NCBI GenBank assembly: GCA_040772005.1
Contig: JAXGYZ010000009.1
Coordinates: 205,701-269,700 of the forward strand
Direction of reading: 5' to 3'
DNA length: 64,000 bases
Origin: MWBF01 sp040772005
GTDB lineage: Bacteria > Chloroflexota > Anaerolineae > CG2-30-64-16
Part shown: piece by piece, positions 27,554 through 36,204 of the stretch
Layout of the letters: each line of letters starts with the position of its first letter
Position numbering within the stretch: position 1 is the first letter of the stretch
Notes under the pieces: generated by a model
The model's input: only the letters and a program-made list of their open reading frames with translations
What the model was told of the DNA's origin: nothing
Database searches by the model: none
Position numbers and translations under genes: made by a program

Positions 27554-28814
27554 GCCGGATGTGCCCCGCGCCGATCCCGATCCACTTGTAGGTCGTCAGC
27601 TCCGCCAGGCCCATCGGGCCGCGCGCATGGAGCTTCTGCGTGCTGACCGCGACCTCCGCGCCCAGGCCGAACTGCCCGCCGTCGGTGAAGCGGGTGCTCG
27701 CGTTGACGTAGACCGCGGCGGAGTTGACCTCGTCCACGAAACGATTGGCATTCGCCCAGTCGTTCGTCAGGATGCTGTCCGAATGCTCGGTGCTGTGCGC
27801 GTGGATGTGCGCGATGGCCTCGTCCAGCCCGTCTACGACCTTGACGCCCAGGACGAGGCTGAGCCATTCGATGTCGAAGTCGTCTTTGCCTGCGGGCACA
27901 ACCGATGCGCCGCCGCTGTCCTCCTGCAGGATGTCCAATGCCTCGCCCGCGGCGCGCAGCTCCACCCCCTTCTGCGCCAGCCGGACCGCCATCTCTGGCA
28001 AAAACCCGCGGGCCACTGCGCGATGCACAAGCACCGTGTCGAGCGCGTTGCACACACTGGGCCGCTGCACCTTGGCATTCTCCACGATATCCACGGCGCG
28101 GGCGAGGTCGGCCGTCTCGTCGACGAAGATATGACAGATGCCGATGCCGCCGGTGATGACCGGGATGGTGCTCTGCTCGCGGCAGAGCCGGTGCAGGCTG
28201 GCGCCGCCGCGCGGCACGATCATGTCCACATACCGGTCGAGTCGCAGCAGTTCCGTCACATAGCTCCGATCCGGATCCGCGATGTACTGCACCGCGGCAC
28301 GAGGCAGCCCGCAGCGGTCGAGCGCGGCCTGGATGACCCCGACGAGCGCCAGGTTGCTGCGCAGCGTCTCGCTGCCCCCGCGCAGGATCGTTGCGTTGCC
28401 GGTCTTGAGGCACAGCGTGGCGACGTCGATGGTGACGTTGGGGCGCGCCTCGTAGATGACGCCGATCACGCCGATGGGGATACGGCGCTTGCTCAGCCGC
28501 ATCCCGTTGGGCAGCACGCGGCTCTCCAGCTCCTCCCCGACCGGGTCGGGCAGTTCGGCGACATGCCGCACGTCCGCGGCCAGGCCCGCAACGCGCTTCG
28601 GGTTGAGCAGCAGCCGGTCGAGCAGCGCGTCGCTCAGGCCCCGCTCGCGACCGGCAGCCACATCCGCGGCGTTCTGGCCGAGGATGGCCTCCGTTTGCGC
28701 TTCCAGCTCATCGGCAATTGCCAGGAGCGCCGCGTTCTTGGCGGCCGTCGGCAGAGTGGCGAGCCGGCGGCTGGCCGCGCGCGCCAGTTGCCCCATTTCG
28801 TTAAGGTCGGTCAT
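27549..28814 (-). CDS. proA: Glutamate-5-semialdehyde dehydrogenase (gamma-glutamyl phosphate reductase)
   Basis: This is the second step of proline synthesis, NADPH-dependent reduction of glutamyl 5-phosphate. The 421-residue length is standard. The catalytic Cys region is ENAKVQRPSVCNALDTVLVH; IGVIGVIYEARPNVTIDV and RGGSETLRSN are family motifs, as is the C-terminal TTYKWIGIG-x-GHIRP. ATG 28814 follows GAGGAAGCAC. It lies 15 bp downstream of proB, forming a proBA operon. The stop codon lies within an intergenic repeat array. Confidence 0.97.
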   Translation of the reverse strand: MTDLNEMGQLARAASRRLATLPTAAKNAALLAIADELEAQTEAILGQNAADVAAGRERGLSDALLDRLLLNPKRVAGLAADVRHVAELPDPVGEELESRVLPNGMRLSKRRIPIGVIGVIYEARPNVTIDVATLCLKTGNATILRGGSETLRSNLALVGVIQAALDRCGLPRAAVQYIADPDRSYVTELLRLDRYVDMIVPRGGASLHRLCREQSTIPVITGGIGICHIFVDETADLARAVDIVENAKVQRPSVCNALDTVLVHRAVARGFLPEMAVRLAQKGVELRAAGEALDILQEDSGGASVVPAGKDDFDIEWLSLVLGVKVVDGLDEAIAHIHAHSTEHSDSILTNDWANANRFVDEVNSAAVYVNASTRFTDGGQFGLGAEVAVSTQKLHARGPMGLAELTTYKWIGIGAGHIRP

Positions 28815-28829
28815 GTGCTTCCTCACTGC

Positions 28830-29930
28830 TTACAGCAAGATCAGGTCGTTGCGATGGACGGCCACGGGCCCCAGCGTGTAGCCGAGACGCTCTGCAATCT
28901 GGTCGGAGCGGCAGCCGGCGATGCTGCGGAGGTCGGCTGCGCTGTAGCGCGCGATGCCGCGAGCGACGGGCCTGTCGCCCGGGCCGACGATGAGCACCGT
29001 ATCCCCGCGGCTGAACTCCCCGCTGATGCCGACCACGCCCGCGGACAGCAGGCTGCCACCCGTCTGTCGCAGGGCGCGCACCGCGCCCGCGTCCACCACG
29101 ACGCGGCCGTCAGCTTTCGGGCCGCCGAGGATCCAACGTTTGCGGCTTTCCAGCGGCGTCTCCAGGCTGGGGAAACGCGTGCCGATGGGATCGTCCGCGG
29201 CTGCGTGCAGGATGACATCGGGCGCGCGGCCCGCCGCAATGACCACATCCGCACCCGCGCGGCGGGCGATATCCGCGGCCTGCAGCTTAGTCATCATGCC
29301 GCCCGTGCCCAGCCCGTTGATGCTGCCGCCCGCCAACGCGGCCAGGTCGTCGTCGATCTCCGTGACCTCGGGGATGAGTTCCGCCTCGGGATGCATGTGC
29401 GGATCGGCCGTGTACAGCCCTTCCAGGTCGGTCAGGATCAGCAGCAGGTCGGCCTCGGCCAGCAGCGCGACGAGCGCCGACAGGTTGTCGTTGTCGCCCA
29501 CCTTGATTTCCGCAGTCGCAACCGCGTCGTTTTCGTTGATGACCGGCACGATACGGTGTTCAAGCAAGGCATGCAGCGCATCGCGCGCGTTGAGGAACCG
29601 CCCCCGGTCGCGCACATCCGCACGGGTCAGCAGGAGCTGGCCGACATGAATATCGTAGATCTCGAAGAGGCTCTCCCAGATCAGCATCAGCCGGCTCTGG
29701 CCGACCGCAGCGAGCATCTGCTTGGTCGCGACGGTCACAGGCAGGTCGGGATGCCCCAGGCGCTCGCGGCCCGCGGCGATTGCGCCGGAGGTGACGATGA
29801 TGACATCGCACCCACGCGCGTGAAGCAACGCGGCCTGGCGGACCAGCTCCACCATATGCGCGCGGTTGAGGCGCCGCGTACCGCCGGTGAGCACGCTCGT
29901 GCCGAGCTTGATGACAATCCGTTTGTGCAT
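28830..29930 (-). CDS. proB: Glutamate 5-kinase with PUA domain
   Basis: This is the first and feedback-regulated step of proline synthesis. The 366 residues comprise an amino-acid kinase domain (VIKLGTSVLTGG, IIVTSGAIAAGRERLG, INENDAVATAEIKVGDND, GGMMTKLQAADIA) and a C-terminal PUA domain (WILGGPKADGRVVVDAGAV onwards). The gene is first in proBA and has a near-consensus promoter 77-105 bases upstream. ATG 29930 is the only sensible start; its ribosome site is weak. Confidence 0.97.
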   Translation of the reverse strand: MHKRIVIKLGTSVLTGGTRRLNRAHMVELVRQAALLHARGCDVIIVTSGAIAAGRERLGHPDLPVTVATKQMLAAVGQSRLMLIWESLFEIYDIHVGQLLLTRADVRDRGRFLNARDALHALLEHRIVPVINENDAVATAEIKVGDNDNLSALVALLAEADLLLILTDLEGLYTADPHMHPEAELIPEVTEIDDDLAALAGGSINGLGTGGMMTKLQAADIARRAGADVVIAAGRAPDVILHAAADDPIGTRFPSLETPLESRKRWILGGPKADGRVVVDAGAVRALRQTGGSLLSAGVVGISGEFSRGDTVLIVGPGDRPVARGIARYSAADLRSIAGCRSDQIAERLGYTLGPVAVHRNDLILL

Positions 29931-30006
29931 GAGGCAGTTCTTTGTGATGGGTCAAGACGCAACAGCGCGGAGGGCGTTCGGCGGCGAACGCGATTCAGGA
30001 GGCCGT

Positions 30007-30035
30007 AGTATACTCCGGACGGAGGGACGGGTCAA
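30007..30035 (-). promoter_or_regulatory. Near-consensus promoter of proBA
   Basis: On the reverse strand TTGACC (30035-30030) and TATACT (30012-30007) are 17 bases apart. Transcription would start at about 30000, giving a leader of about 70 bases before proB. Confidence 0.8.
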
Positions 30036-30052
30036 CCGCGCGCAGCTCGAGA

Positions 30053-30106
30053 CAGGAATCCCAAATGTGCGCGAGGATGCCTCGCAATCTACATTTGGAA
30101 TTCCTG
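30053..30106. mobile_element. 54-bp deleted relative of the CAG...CTG element
   Basis: It starts CAGGAATCCCAAATGTGCGCGAG and ends TACATTTGGAATTCCTG, reproducing only the ends of the 166-bp element at 18964-19129 with a 7-base centre. No clear target duplication flanks it. It lies between the divergent proBA and sugar-transporter promoters. Confidence 0.7.
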
Positions 30107-30122
30107 ACGCTCAGAACCTCGC

Positions 30123-30152
30123 TTGACGCCCACATCACTTTCGTGGTATAAA
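30123..30152 (+). promoter_or_regulatory. Sigma70-type promoter of the sugar ABC transporter operon
   Basis: TTGACG (30123-30128) and TATAAA (30147-30152) are 18 bases apart. Transcription from near 30159 would give a leader of about 225 bases before the binding-protein gene. Confidence 0.75.
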
Positions 30153-30158
30153 CCTTCA

Positions 30159-30383
30159 AAACCACAACATTCCTGCGGTTTCTGCTCGCCTAGGTCCGGC
30201 CTTTCCCTTTGCTGTCATGGTCTCACGATTACAGGAAAGGAGGTGATGTCACAGGCGGACGGCCACGCCTCCCAGCCAGGCGCCCTCATATGGGCAAGCC
30301 TCCGTTCGAACACGCTCTGGCCTGTATTTTGTTTGCGCGTTAGTTCCCCCGTTTTACTGCCACCCATGAAAGGAGACATGACC
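30159..30383 (+). other. Long 5' leader of the ABC transporter operon
   Basis: The 225-base leader contains ACAGGAAAGGAGGTGATG at 30231-30248, an unusually complete match to the 16S anti-Shine-Dalgarno sequence directly abutting an ATG that is in frame with the binding-protein gene. Starting there would bury the signal peptide behind 46 residues, so it is more likely a decoy or regulatory site than the true start. I see no recognised riboswitch. Confidence 0.4.
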
Positions 30384-31811
30384 ATGTCTTTCCCCAGGAC
30401 CATGAGCCGCCGGCGCTTTTTGAGCGCAGCCTCATTCACCACCGCAGCCGCGACCCTCGCTGCCTGCGCCCCGCCTGCGGCCGCGCCCGCCGCGCCGGCT
30501 GCTGAACAACCCGCTGCCGAAGCACCGGCAGCCGCACCTGCCGCCGCAGAGCCTATCACCCTCGATGTCTGGACCGGCTGGACCGAGGACGCCGCCACCC
30601 AGATCGAGAAGATTCTCGACGCCTACAACAAGTCACAGACGCGCGTGGTCGCCAGGCATGTCGTGGTCCCCGAGGCCATGACCCAGAAGCTGCTGGCCGG
30701 TATTGCCGCGGGCACCCCGCCCGGCACCGCTGTGGTCTTCGGCGCCAGCGTCGCCTACCAGTTAGCGGCGCAGAACGCGCTGCTGGCTCTGGACGAGATC
30801 GGCGACCCGCAGCAGGTGGAGACCCTCAAGAGTTGGATGGCCCCGCCCATCTGGGAACTGGGCGTCTACGAGGGCAAGTTCTACTACGCCAGCATGTGGA
30901 ACCAGTGCTACGGCATGTTTGTCAACACCAAGATGTGCGAGGAACGCGGCGTCGATCCCAACAAGCCGGCACAGAGCCTCGAAGAACTGGTCGAGGTCTG
31001 GGAGAAGCTGACCACCTATGACGCCAGCGGCAACATCGACGTCCTCGGCGGTGACTTCACCTGGGGTGCGGTCGTCATGGGGCGCTTCCTGGGCCAGTAT
31101 GTGGAGTCTGATGGCAAGACGATTACGGCCAATCACCCGAACAACCTCAAGGCGCTGAAGTGGGTCACCGACTACTGGGCCAGGATGGGCCCGCAGAAGC
31201 TGCAGGACTTCTACGCCTCCCTGCAGGGCCGCGGCGAACGCTCCGCCGGCCAGGACCCCTTCCTTTCCAGCCTGCGCGCGACTCTCGTCACCGGCCCGTG
31301 GCAGTTCAACACGCTGCGGAACTACAAGCCGGAAGGTTTCGAGTTCACCGTCTGGCCCTTCCCCGGCCCCGCCGGCCAAACCGAGAAGGGCATGTATACC
31401 TACGGTGACGGCTGGATCATCACCAAGGGCTCGCCCGATCCGCAGGCTGCCTGGGAGATCATCAGCTCCCTGACCGGCGCGACCGGCGATCGCGATGTCT
31501 ACACCAGCCTCTTCACAACATGGCTGTGCGTGAACGGCCCGGTCTCGGCCGGCATGATCGATCATCCGAGCTTCAAAGAGCAGGTGATCGGCGCATGCCC
31601 CGGCTACGAGGAAGTCTTCCTACCCGACCTGTACCAGTCCGACTACTACCTCTACCCGCCCAAGATTCCGACCAGCGACTCATACGGGTCCATCATGGGC
31701 AGCGAGTGGGAGAAGGCGCGGCTGGGGCAGAAGAGCCCGGAGGAAGCGCTTGACTTCGTGCAGGAGCAGGCGCAGAAAGAACTCGACGACTGGCTTTCGA
31801 AGTCCGGTTGA
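30384..31811 (+). CDS. Sugar ABC transporter substrate-binding lipoprotein
   Basis: The 475-residue extracellular solute-binding protein of the family 1 type starts MSFPRTMSRRRFLSAASF, with a twin-arginine-like motif and a lipobox LAAC, so it is probably folded before export and lipid-anchored. A long Ala/Pro/Glu linker (AAPAAPAAEQPAAEAPAAAP) follows. The binding domain begins ITLDVWTGWTED. ATG 30384 follows AAAGGAGACATGACC by suitable spacing. Two permease genes follow. No ATPase gene is nearby, so a shared MsmK-type ATPase elsewhere is expected. Confidence 0.92.
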   Translation: MSFPRTMSRRRFLSAASFTTAAATLAACAPPAAAPAAPAAEQPAAEAPAAAPAAAEPITLDVWTGWTEDAATQIEKILDAYNKSQTRVVARHVVVPEAMTQKLLAGIAAGTPPGTAVVFGASVAYQLAAQNALLALDEIGDPQQVETLKSWMAPPIWELGVYEGKFYYASMWNQCYGMFVNTKMCEERGVDPNKPAQSLEELVEVWEKLTTYDASGNIDVLGGDFTWGAVVMGRFLGQYVESDGKTITANHPNNLKALKWVTDYWARMGPQKLQDFYASLQGRGERSAGQDPFLSSLRATLVTGPWQFNTLRNYKPEGFEFTVWPFPGPAGQTEKGMYTYGDGWIITKGSPDPQAAWEIISSLTGATGDRDVYTSLFTTWLCVNGPVSAGMIDHPSFKEQVIGACPGYEEVFLPDLYQSDYYLYPPKIPTSDSYGSIMGSEWEKARLGQKSPEEALDFVQEQAQKELDDWLSKSG

Positions 31812-31828
31812 TGTGTGTATGAGCGTAT

Positions 31829-31864
31829 AGGGCAGCCGACTGGCCGCGGCCGGCCGGCTGCCCT
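31829..31864 (+). terminator. Strong intercistronic hairpin after the binding-protein gene
   Basis: AGGGCAGCCG...GGCC pairs with GGCC...CGGCTGCCCT, giving a GC-rich stem of about 15 bp without a T-run. Such hairpins after binding-protein genes usually slow 3' decay or partly terminate, raising binding-protein levels over permease. Confidence 0.65.
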
Positions 31865-31893
31865 GTGCGCCATCAGTGAGGAGGTCCCGGCTG

Positions 31894-32796
31894 ATGTCTA
31901 CCCCATCGGCTTATGTGGCGCCCGCGTCCGAAGGTTCATTCCGGCACCAGCACTCTGCGCGCTACCGCGCCACAACCTTGCTTTCCAATCTGGCGAAATA
32001 CGGCGCCCTGGTGCTGCTCTCCTGCTTCTTTATCCTGCCCTGGGTCTGGATGATCTCGACCTCCCTGAAGAACCCCGATGAGCTGGCAATCTGGCCGCCC
32101 ATCTGGATCCCCGACCCGGTCCGCTGGGATAACTACATCTCCGCCTTCAGGCAGGCGCTGTTCTCGCAGTACGTGATCAATACCCTGATCGTTGCCCTGC
32201 CCTCGGTCGCGGGTGCGGTGCTTTCAAACACGCTGGTGGCGTATGGCTTTGCGCGGGTGCGCTGGCCGGGCCGCGATGCGGTGTTCGCCATCGTCCTTGC
32301 GACCATGATCCTGCCGGGCTTCGTCACTTTCATCCCGCTCTACATCATCTTTACCCGCATCGGCTGGGTCAACACCTACATGCCGCTGGTGGTCCCGGCA
32401 TGGCTGGGCAATGCCTTTTTCATCTTCCTGTTGCGCCAGTTCTTCATGGGCCTGCCGCAGGAACTCTCGGACGCCGCGCGCGTGGACGGCGCATCCGACA
32501 TCGGCATCTTCTGGCGCATCATCCTGCCGCTGGCAAAGCCCGCGATTGCGGTGGTTGCGCTCTTCCAGTTCATCGGCAGTTGGAACGACTATTTCGGCCC
32601 GCTGATTTATCTCAGCGACAAGGCCCGGTATACCATCTCCATCGGCATCGCCAACATGCAGAGCACCTACGGCTTCATGAACTTTGCCTGGATCATGGCC
32701 GCGACCGTGATGAGCGTGCTGCCGATCGTCATCCTGTTCTTCTTCGCCCAGCGCACCTTCATCGAGGGTATCGCGCTGACCGGGCTGAAGGGTTAG
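31894..32796 (+). CDS. Carbohydrate ABC transporter permease, MalG type
   Basis: The 300-residue inner-membrane permease has six helices, a long cytoplasmic N-terminus, WMISTSLKNPDEL in the first periplasmic loop, and the EAA loop ELSDAARVDGASDIGIFWRI that docks the ATPase. C-terminal RTFIEGIALTGLKG is a MalG-family ending. ATG 31894 follows GAGGAGG. It forms the channel with the next gene. Confidence 0.93.
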   Translation: MSTPSAYVAPASEGSFRHQHSARYRATTLLSNLAKYGALVLLSCFFILPWVWMISTSLKNPDELAIWPPIWIPDPVRWDNYISAFRQALFSQYVINTLIVALPSVAGAVLSNTLVAYGFARVRWPGRDAVFAIVLATMILPGFVTFIPLYIIFTRIGWVNTYMPLVVPAWLGNAFFIFLLRQFFMGLPQELSDAARVDGASDIGIFWRIILPLAKPAIAVVALFQFIGSWNDYFGPLIYLSDKARYTISIGIANMQSTYGFMNFAWIMAATVMSVLPIVILFFFAQRTFIEGIALTGLKG

Positions 32797-32805
32797 GAGG
32801 CCGGC

Positions 32806-33720
32806 ATGACCGTCATCCAACGCGCCCGCAACCTCAGCCGCGAAGAGCGCCGCTCCCTGCGCATCGGCCTGCTCTTCATCTCGCCGTGGGTCATCGGGTT
32901 CCTGGCCTTCCGGCTCATCCCGTTCCTGATGTCGTTCTATTACAGCTTCACCTTCTACCCCGTCCTGGAGACGCCGAAGTGGATCGGTCTGGACAACTTC
33001 ATCCAGTTGTTCGACGATCCCCGCTTCCTGACCTCGCTCTACAACACCGCCTATTATGCCTTCTTCGCAGTCCCGCTGGGCGCGCTCGCGGGCATCTCGC
33101 TGGCGATGCTGCTCAACATGAAGGTGCGGGGGATGTCCATCTGGCGCACCATCTTCTACCTGCCCAGCATCACGCCGGTCGTCGCCACCTCGCTCGTGTG
33201 GTTGTGGATGTTCAACCCGCGCGCCGGCGTCATCAACTTCGTGCTGTCCCTGGTCGGCATCGACGGGCCTGGCTGGCTGGGCAGTCCCGTGTGGAGCAAG
33301 CCCGCGCTGATCCTGATGAGCCTGTGGGGCGTGGGCGGCGCGGTGGTCATCTACCTGGCCGCGCTGCAAGACGTCCCGCGCGAGCTGGTCGAGGCATCCC
33401 AGCTCGACGGCGCGAACGTGCCCCAGCAAATCTGGCACGTCACGCTGCCGATGATCTCCCCCGTCATCCTGTTCAACGTCATCACCGGCCTGATCGGCGC
33501 GTTCCAGTTCTTCACCGAGGTGCATGTCATGACGGGAGGCAGCGGCTCGCCCGCAGACTCCACGATGATGATGTCCATCTACCTGTGGCAAAGCGCATTC
33601 CGCTTCTTCAAGATGGGCTACGCGTCCGCACAGGCGTGGGTGCTGTTTGTCATCATCGTGGTGTTCACCGTGATCATGTTCCGCGTCTCCGGCAAGGTTG
33701 TCTACTACGGCGGCAAGTAG
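32806..33720 (+). CDS. Sugar ABC transporter permease, MalF type
   Basis: The 304-residue permease has six helices (first IGLLFISPWVIGFLAFRLIP) and the EAA loop ELVEASQLDGANVPQQIWHV. It starts 9 bp after the MalG-type gene, with GGAGGCCGGC before the ATG. Gene order binding protein-MalG-MalF is reversed relative to many operons. The C-terminus KVVYYGGK is typical. Confidence 0.93.
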   Translation: MTVIQRARNLSREERRSLRIGLLFISPWVIGFLAFRLIPFLMSFYYSFTFYPVLETPKWIGLDNFIQLFDDPRFLTSLYNTAYYAFFAVPLGALAGISLAMLLNMKVRGMSIWRTIFYLPSITPVVATSLVWLWMFNPRAGVINFVLSLVGIDGPGWLGSPVWSKPALILMSLWGVGGAVVIYLAALQDVPRELVEASQLDGANVPQQIWHVTLPMISPVILFNVITGLIGAFQFFTEVHVMTGGSGSPADSTMMMSIYLWQSAFRFFKMGYASAQAWVLFVIIVVFTVIMFRVSGKVVYYGGK

Positions 33721-33756
33721 AAAGCTATCTATGGGCCAAGGCTCACCGTACTTTCA

Positions 33757-33783
33757 GTAGGACGGGTTGCCAACCCGTCCTAC
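33757..33783. repeat. GTAGGACGGGTT perfect hairpin
   Basis: GTAGGACGGGTT and AACCCGTCCTAC pair exactly over 12 bp around a GCC loop. It lies between the MalF-type permease and the hydrolase gene, 12 bases before the latter's ribosome site. Confidence 0.75.
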
Positions 33784-33804
33784 GGTCTTCTTGAAGGAGG
33801 ATGC

Positions 33805-34860
33805 ATGTCAGCAGGCTATTTCCAGGCCGAAGCGTATTTCCAGGCGCGGTTCGCGGGCGCGGGCCGGCGGCTCGCGTTCGAGGCTGAGAGCATCGAGGCG
33901 TGGCAGGTATGGCGCGCGGAGCTGCTGGGCAAGCTGCGCCAACTCCTTGGCATCGACCGGATGATCCCGACCGCGCCCAACCCCCGCATCACCGAGGCGG
34001 TGCAGCTTGACGGCTACCGCCGAGAGCGGGTCGAGATCGATACGGAGCCGGGCATTACCATGCCCTTCTACGTGCTCGTGCCGGACGGCCTGACCGGGCC
34101 GGTCCCCGCGATCATCGCGCCCCACGGACATGACAGCGGCGGGAAATATGCACCCGCGGGCCGCCGCGACATCCCCCTGATGCAAGAGACCATCGACGAA
34201 CACAACTACGACTACGGCGTGCAGGCCGCGCGCCGCGGCTACGTGGCGTTCTGCCCGGACGCGCGCGGGTTCGGCGAGCGCCGGGAGCCGCTCAATGAAG
34301 GGCCGGAGAAGGTGCGGATGTCGTCGTGTCGGGTGCTCGCACACATGGCCCTGCCGCTCGGCCTGACCATCGCAGGCATGTGGGCGTGGGACCTCTCCCG
34401 CCTGCTGGATTACGTCCGGACGCGGCCTGAGGTGCAGGGACAAAAGGTCGCGTCCATCGGGCTGTCGGGCGGCGGGTTGCAGACGCTCTATTTCGCCGCA
34501 ACGGACGAGCGCGTCGATGTCGCGGTCAGCAGCGGCTACTTCTACGGCATCGCAGACTCGCTCCTGCACCTGTCCGACAACTGCGACTGCAACTTCGTAC
34601 CCCATCTGTGGGAGTACGCGGATATGGGCGACCTGGCCGCACTCATCGCGCCGCGGCCGTTCTTCGTGGAGGCGGCCTTGCAGGACGGGCTGAACGGCCC
34701 GCGCGGGATCGACAACGTGCTGGAGCAGCTTGCGATTACCCGCCGCGCGTACGCGCTGCTCGGTGCGGAGGACCGCGTAGGACTGGATACCTTCCCCGGC
34801 GGCCATGTCTGGCACGGCACGGTCGTCTGGGACTGGCTGGCGGGGTGGTTGCGCGCATGA
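33805..34860 (+). CDS. Alpha/beta hydrolase (acetyl-esterase/dienelactone-hydrolase type)
   Basis: The 351-residue cytoplasmic hydrolase has an oxyanion region IIAPHGHDSGGKY, a Gly-Glu-Arg stretch DARGFGERREP, the nucleophile elbow IGLSGGGLQT and a probable catalytic His in FPGGHVWHG. It resembles the multi-gene esterase families that deacetylate plant sugars. The position directly after a sugar transporter suggests it removes acyl groups from imported oligosaccharides (inference). ATG 33805 follows AAGGAGGATGC. Its TGA overlaps the next ATG. Confidence 0.85.
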   Translation: MSAGYFQAEAYFQARFAGAGRRLAFEAESIEAWQVWRAELLGKLRQLLGIDRMIPTAPNPRITEAVQLDGYRRERVEIDTEPGITMPFYVLVPDGLTGPVPAIIAPHGHDSGGKYAPAGRRDIPLMQETIDEHNYDYGVQAARRGYVAFCPDARGFGERREPLNEGPEKVRMSSCRVLAHMALPLGLTIAGMWAWDLSRLLDYVRTRPEVQGQKVASIGLSGGGLQTLYFAATDERVDVAVSSGYFYGIADSLLHLSDNCDCNFVPHLWEYADMGDLAALIAPRPFFVEAALQDGLNGPRGIDNVLEQLAITRRAYALLGAEDRVGLDTFPGGHVWHGTVVWDWLAGWLRA

Positions 34861-35933
34861 CGGAGGATCCCTATCGCCTGCTGCAGCAGCGACTCGATGA
34901 GCTGCCCAACGGCTTCCCGCCCGCGGACGACGGCTCCGATCTTCGCTTGCTCGCCCGGCTGTTCACGCCGGAGGAAGCCGCGCTGGCGGCCACGCTGCGG
35001 CTGACGCTGGAGACGGCCGCGGAGCTCGCGGCGCGCACCGGTGCGGACCCGAAGGTCATCGGGCCACAACTCAAGGGGCTGGCAAGCCGCGGCCTGATCA
35101 AGGCCGGCCGCGCGGCGGGCGGGCTGGGCTTCGGCCTGCTGCCCTTCATCGTCGGCTTCTACGAGAACCAGGGGCCGGTCATCGACGCAGAACTGGCGCG
35201 GCTGGTCGAGGCGTATTATCGCCGGGCTTTCGGCCGGACGCTGGCGGATGGGCCGCAGTTTCACCGCGTCATCCCGGTCGAGCAGAGCGTCGATGTCAAC
35301 ATGGAGGTGCGGCCCTACGAGTCTGCGGCAGAGATCGTCGCGGCGGGCAAGTCGTGGGGCGTGGTCGACTGCATCTGCCGCAAGCAGAAGGCGCTGGTCG
35401 GGGAGGCGTGCGGGCATCCGCTGGATGTCTGCATGACGCTGAGCGACCGGCCGCACGCCTTCGACAACCTGCCCTTCGTGCGCAGCCAAACGCAGGCGGA
35501 ATCGCTGACGACGCTGCGCCGCGCAGCCGAGGCGGGCCTGGTTCATACGGTCAGCAACAGCCAGGAGGGCATCACCTACATCTGCAACTGCTGCACCTGC
35601 GCCTGCGGCATCCTGCGTGGAGTGGCGGAGCTGGGCATGGCGAATGCGGTTGCGCGGTCAGCATTTCTCTGCCATGTAGACGAGGCGTTGTGCGGTGCGT
35701 GCGGGCTGTGCGTCGAGCGCTGCCAGTTCTCCGCCCTGACGGTTGACCTGACGGCCCAGGTGGACGCGTTCCGCTGCGTGGGCTGCGGCGCGTGTACGCT
35801 CGTCTGCCCGGAGCATGCGCTGAGCCTCGTGCGCCGGCCCGAGGACGAAATCCTCCCGCCCCCCGTCAGCAGCGCGGCCTGGCTGGCCGAGCGCGCCGCC
35901 GCGCGCGGGCTGGACCTCGCGAAGGTGTTGTAG
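34857..35933 (+). CDS. Winged-helix and ferredoxin-type Fe-S protein
   Basis: The 358-residue protein has an N-terminal helix-turn-helix-like part (ETAAELAARTGADPKVIGPQ), a middle region with clustered Cys (DCICRKQK...GEACGHPLDVC and ICNCCTCACGIL), and two C-terminal [4Fe-4S] motifs (CGACGLCVERCQF and CVGCGACTLVCPEH). The family is known from anaerobes but has no settled function; electron transfer or redox-sensing regulation are both possible. The ATG overlaps the hydrolase stop (ATGA), so the two are translationally coupled. Confidence 0.82.
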   Translation: MTEDPYRLLQQRLDELPNGFPPADDGSDLRLLARLFTPEEAALAATLRLTLETAAELAARTGADPKVIGPQLKGLASRGLIKAGRAAGGLGFGLLPFIVGFYENQGPVIDAELARLVEAYYRRAFGRTLADGPQFHRVIPVEQSVDVNMEVRPYESAAEIVAAGKSWGVVDCICRKQKALVGEACGHPLDVCMTLSDRPHAFDNLPFVRSQTQAESLTTLRRAAEAGLVHTVSNSQEGITYICNCCTCACGILRGVAELGMANAVARSAFLCHVDEALCGACGLCVERCQFSALTVDLTAQVDAFRCVGCGACTLVCPEHALSLVRRPEDEILPPPVSSAAWLAERAAARGLDLAKVL

Positions 35934-35958
35934 GCCGTAGTTTACTGCAAATCTGGTA

Positions 35959-35988
35959 TTGACTTTCCGGCCCGTCATGTGCTAGACT
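35959..35988 (+). promoter_or_regulatory. Promoter upstream of the RIO kinase leader
   Basis: TTGACT (35959-35964) and TAGACT (35983-35988) are 18 bases apart. The start near 35995 gives a leader of about 250 bases that includes a possible small ORF and an intrinsic terminator. Confidence 0.7.
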
Positions 35989-36060
35989 GGCCCCCAGGTT
36001 GAGCGGTTACTGCCACGCACAACCATCACCACATCTTTCCGAAAGGAGGCGCACGGCGAA

Positions 36061-36126
36061 ATGGCAAAGAGCATATCTGCATCCCTGAGCATACGTTCTG
36101 CCCGGTGCGCCTTCCTCTGGAGCTAA
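36061..36126 (+). CDS. Possible 21-residue leader peptide
   Basis: ATG GCA AAG to TAA encodes MAKSISASLSIRSARCAFLW plus Ser. A GGAGG lies 11 bases before the ATG, further than ideal. GGAGGCGCAC of that site can pair with GTGCGCCTTCC within the ORF, so translation of the ORF and folding of the leader would compete. No homologue is known to me; the RNA may matter more than the peptide. Confidence 0.3.
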   Translation: MAKSISASLSIRSARCAFLWS

Positions 36127-36156
36127 GCCAGTCGCTCCATTAGCTGCGGTCCGTTG

Positions 36157-36204
36157 AAAACGGCGGCTGCAAGGCGTCATCCAGGCCCTGCAGCCGTTTT
36201 GATT
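36157..36204 (+). terminator. Intrinsic terminator within the RIO kinase leader
   Basis: AAAACGG...CTGCAAGG pairs with CCCTGCAGCCGTTTT and ends in TTTTGATTT. An alternative upstream hairpin, CCGTTGAAAACGG (36151-36163), uses the same AAAACGG strand and would act as antiterminator. The terminator lies before, not after, the kinase gene, as in attenuation control. Confidence 0.65.
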
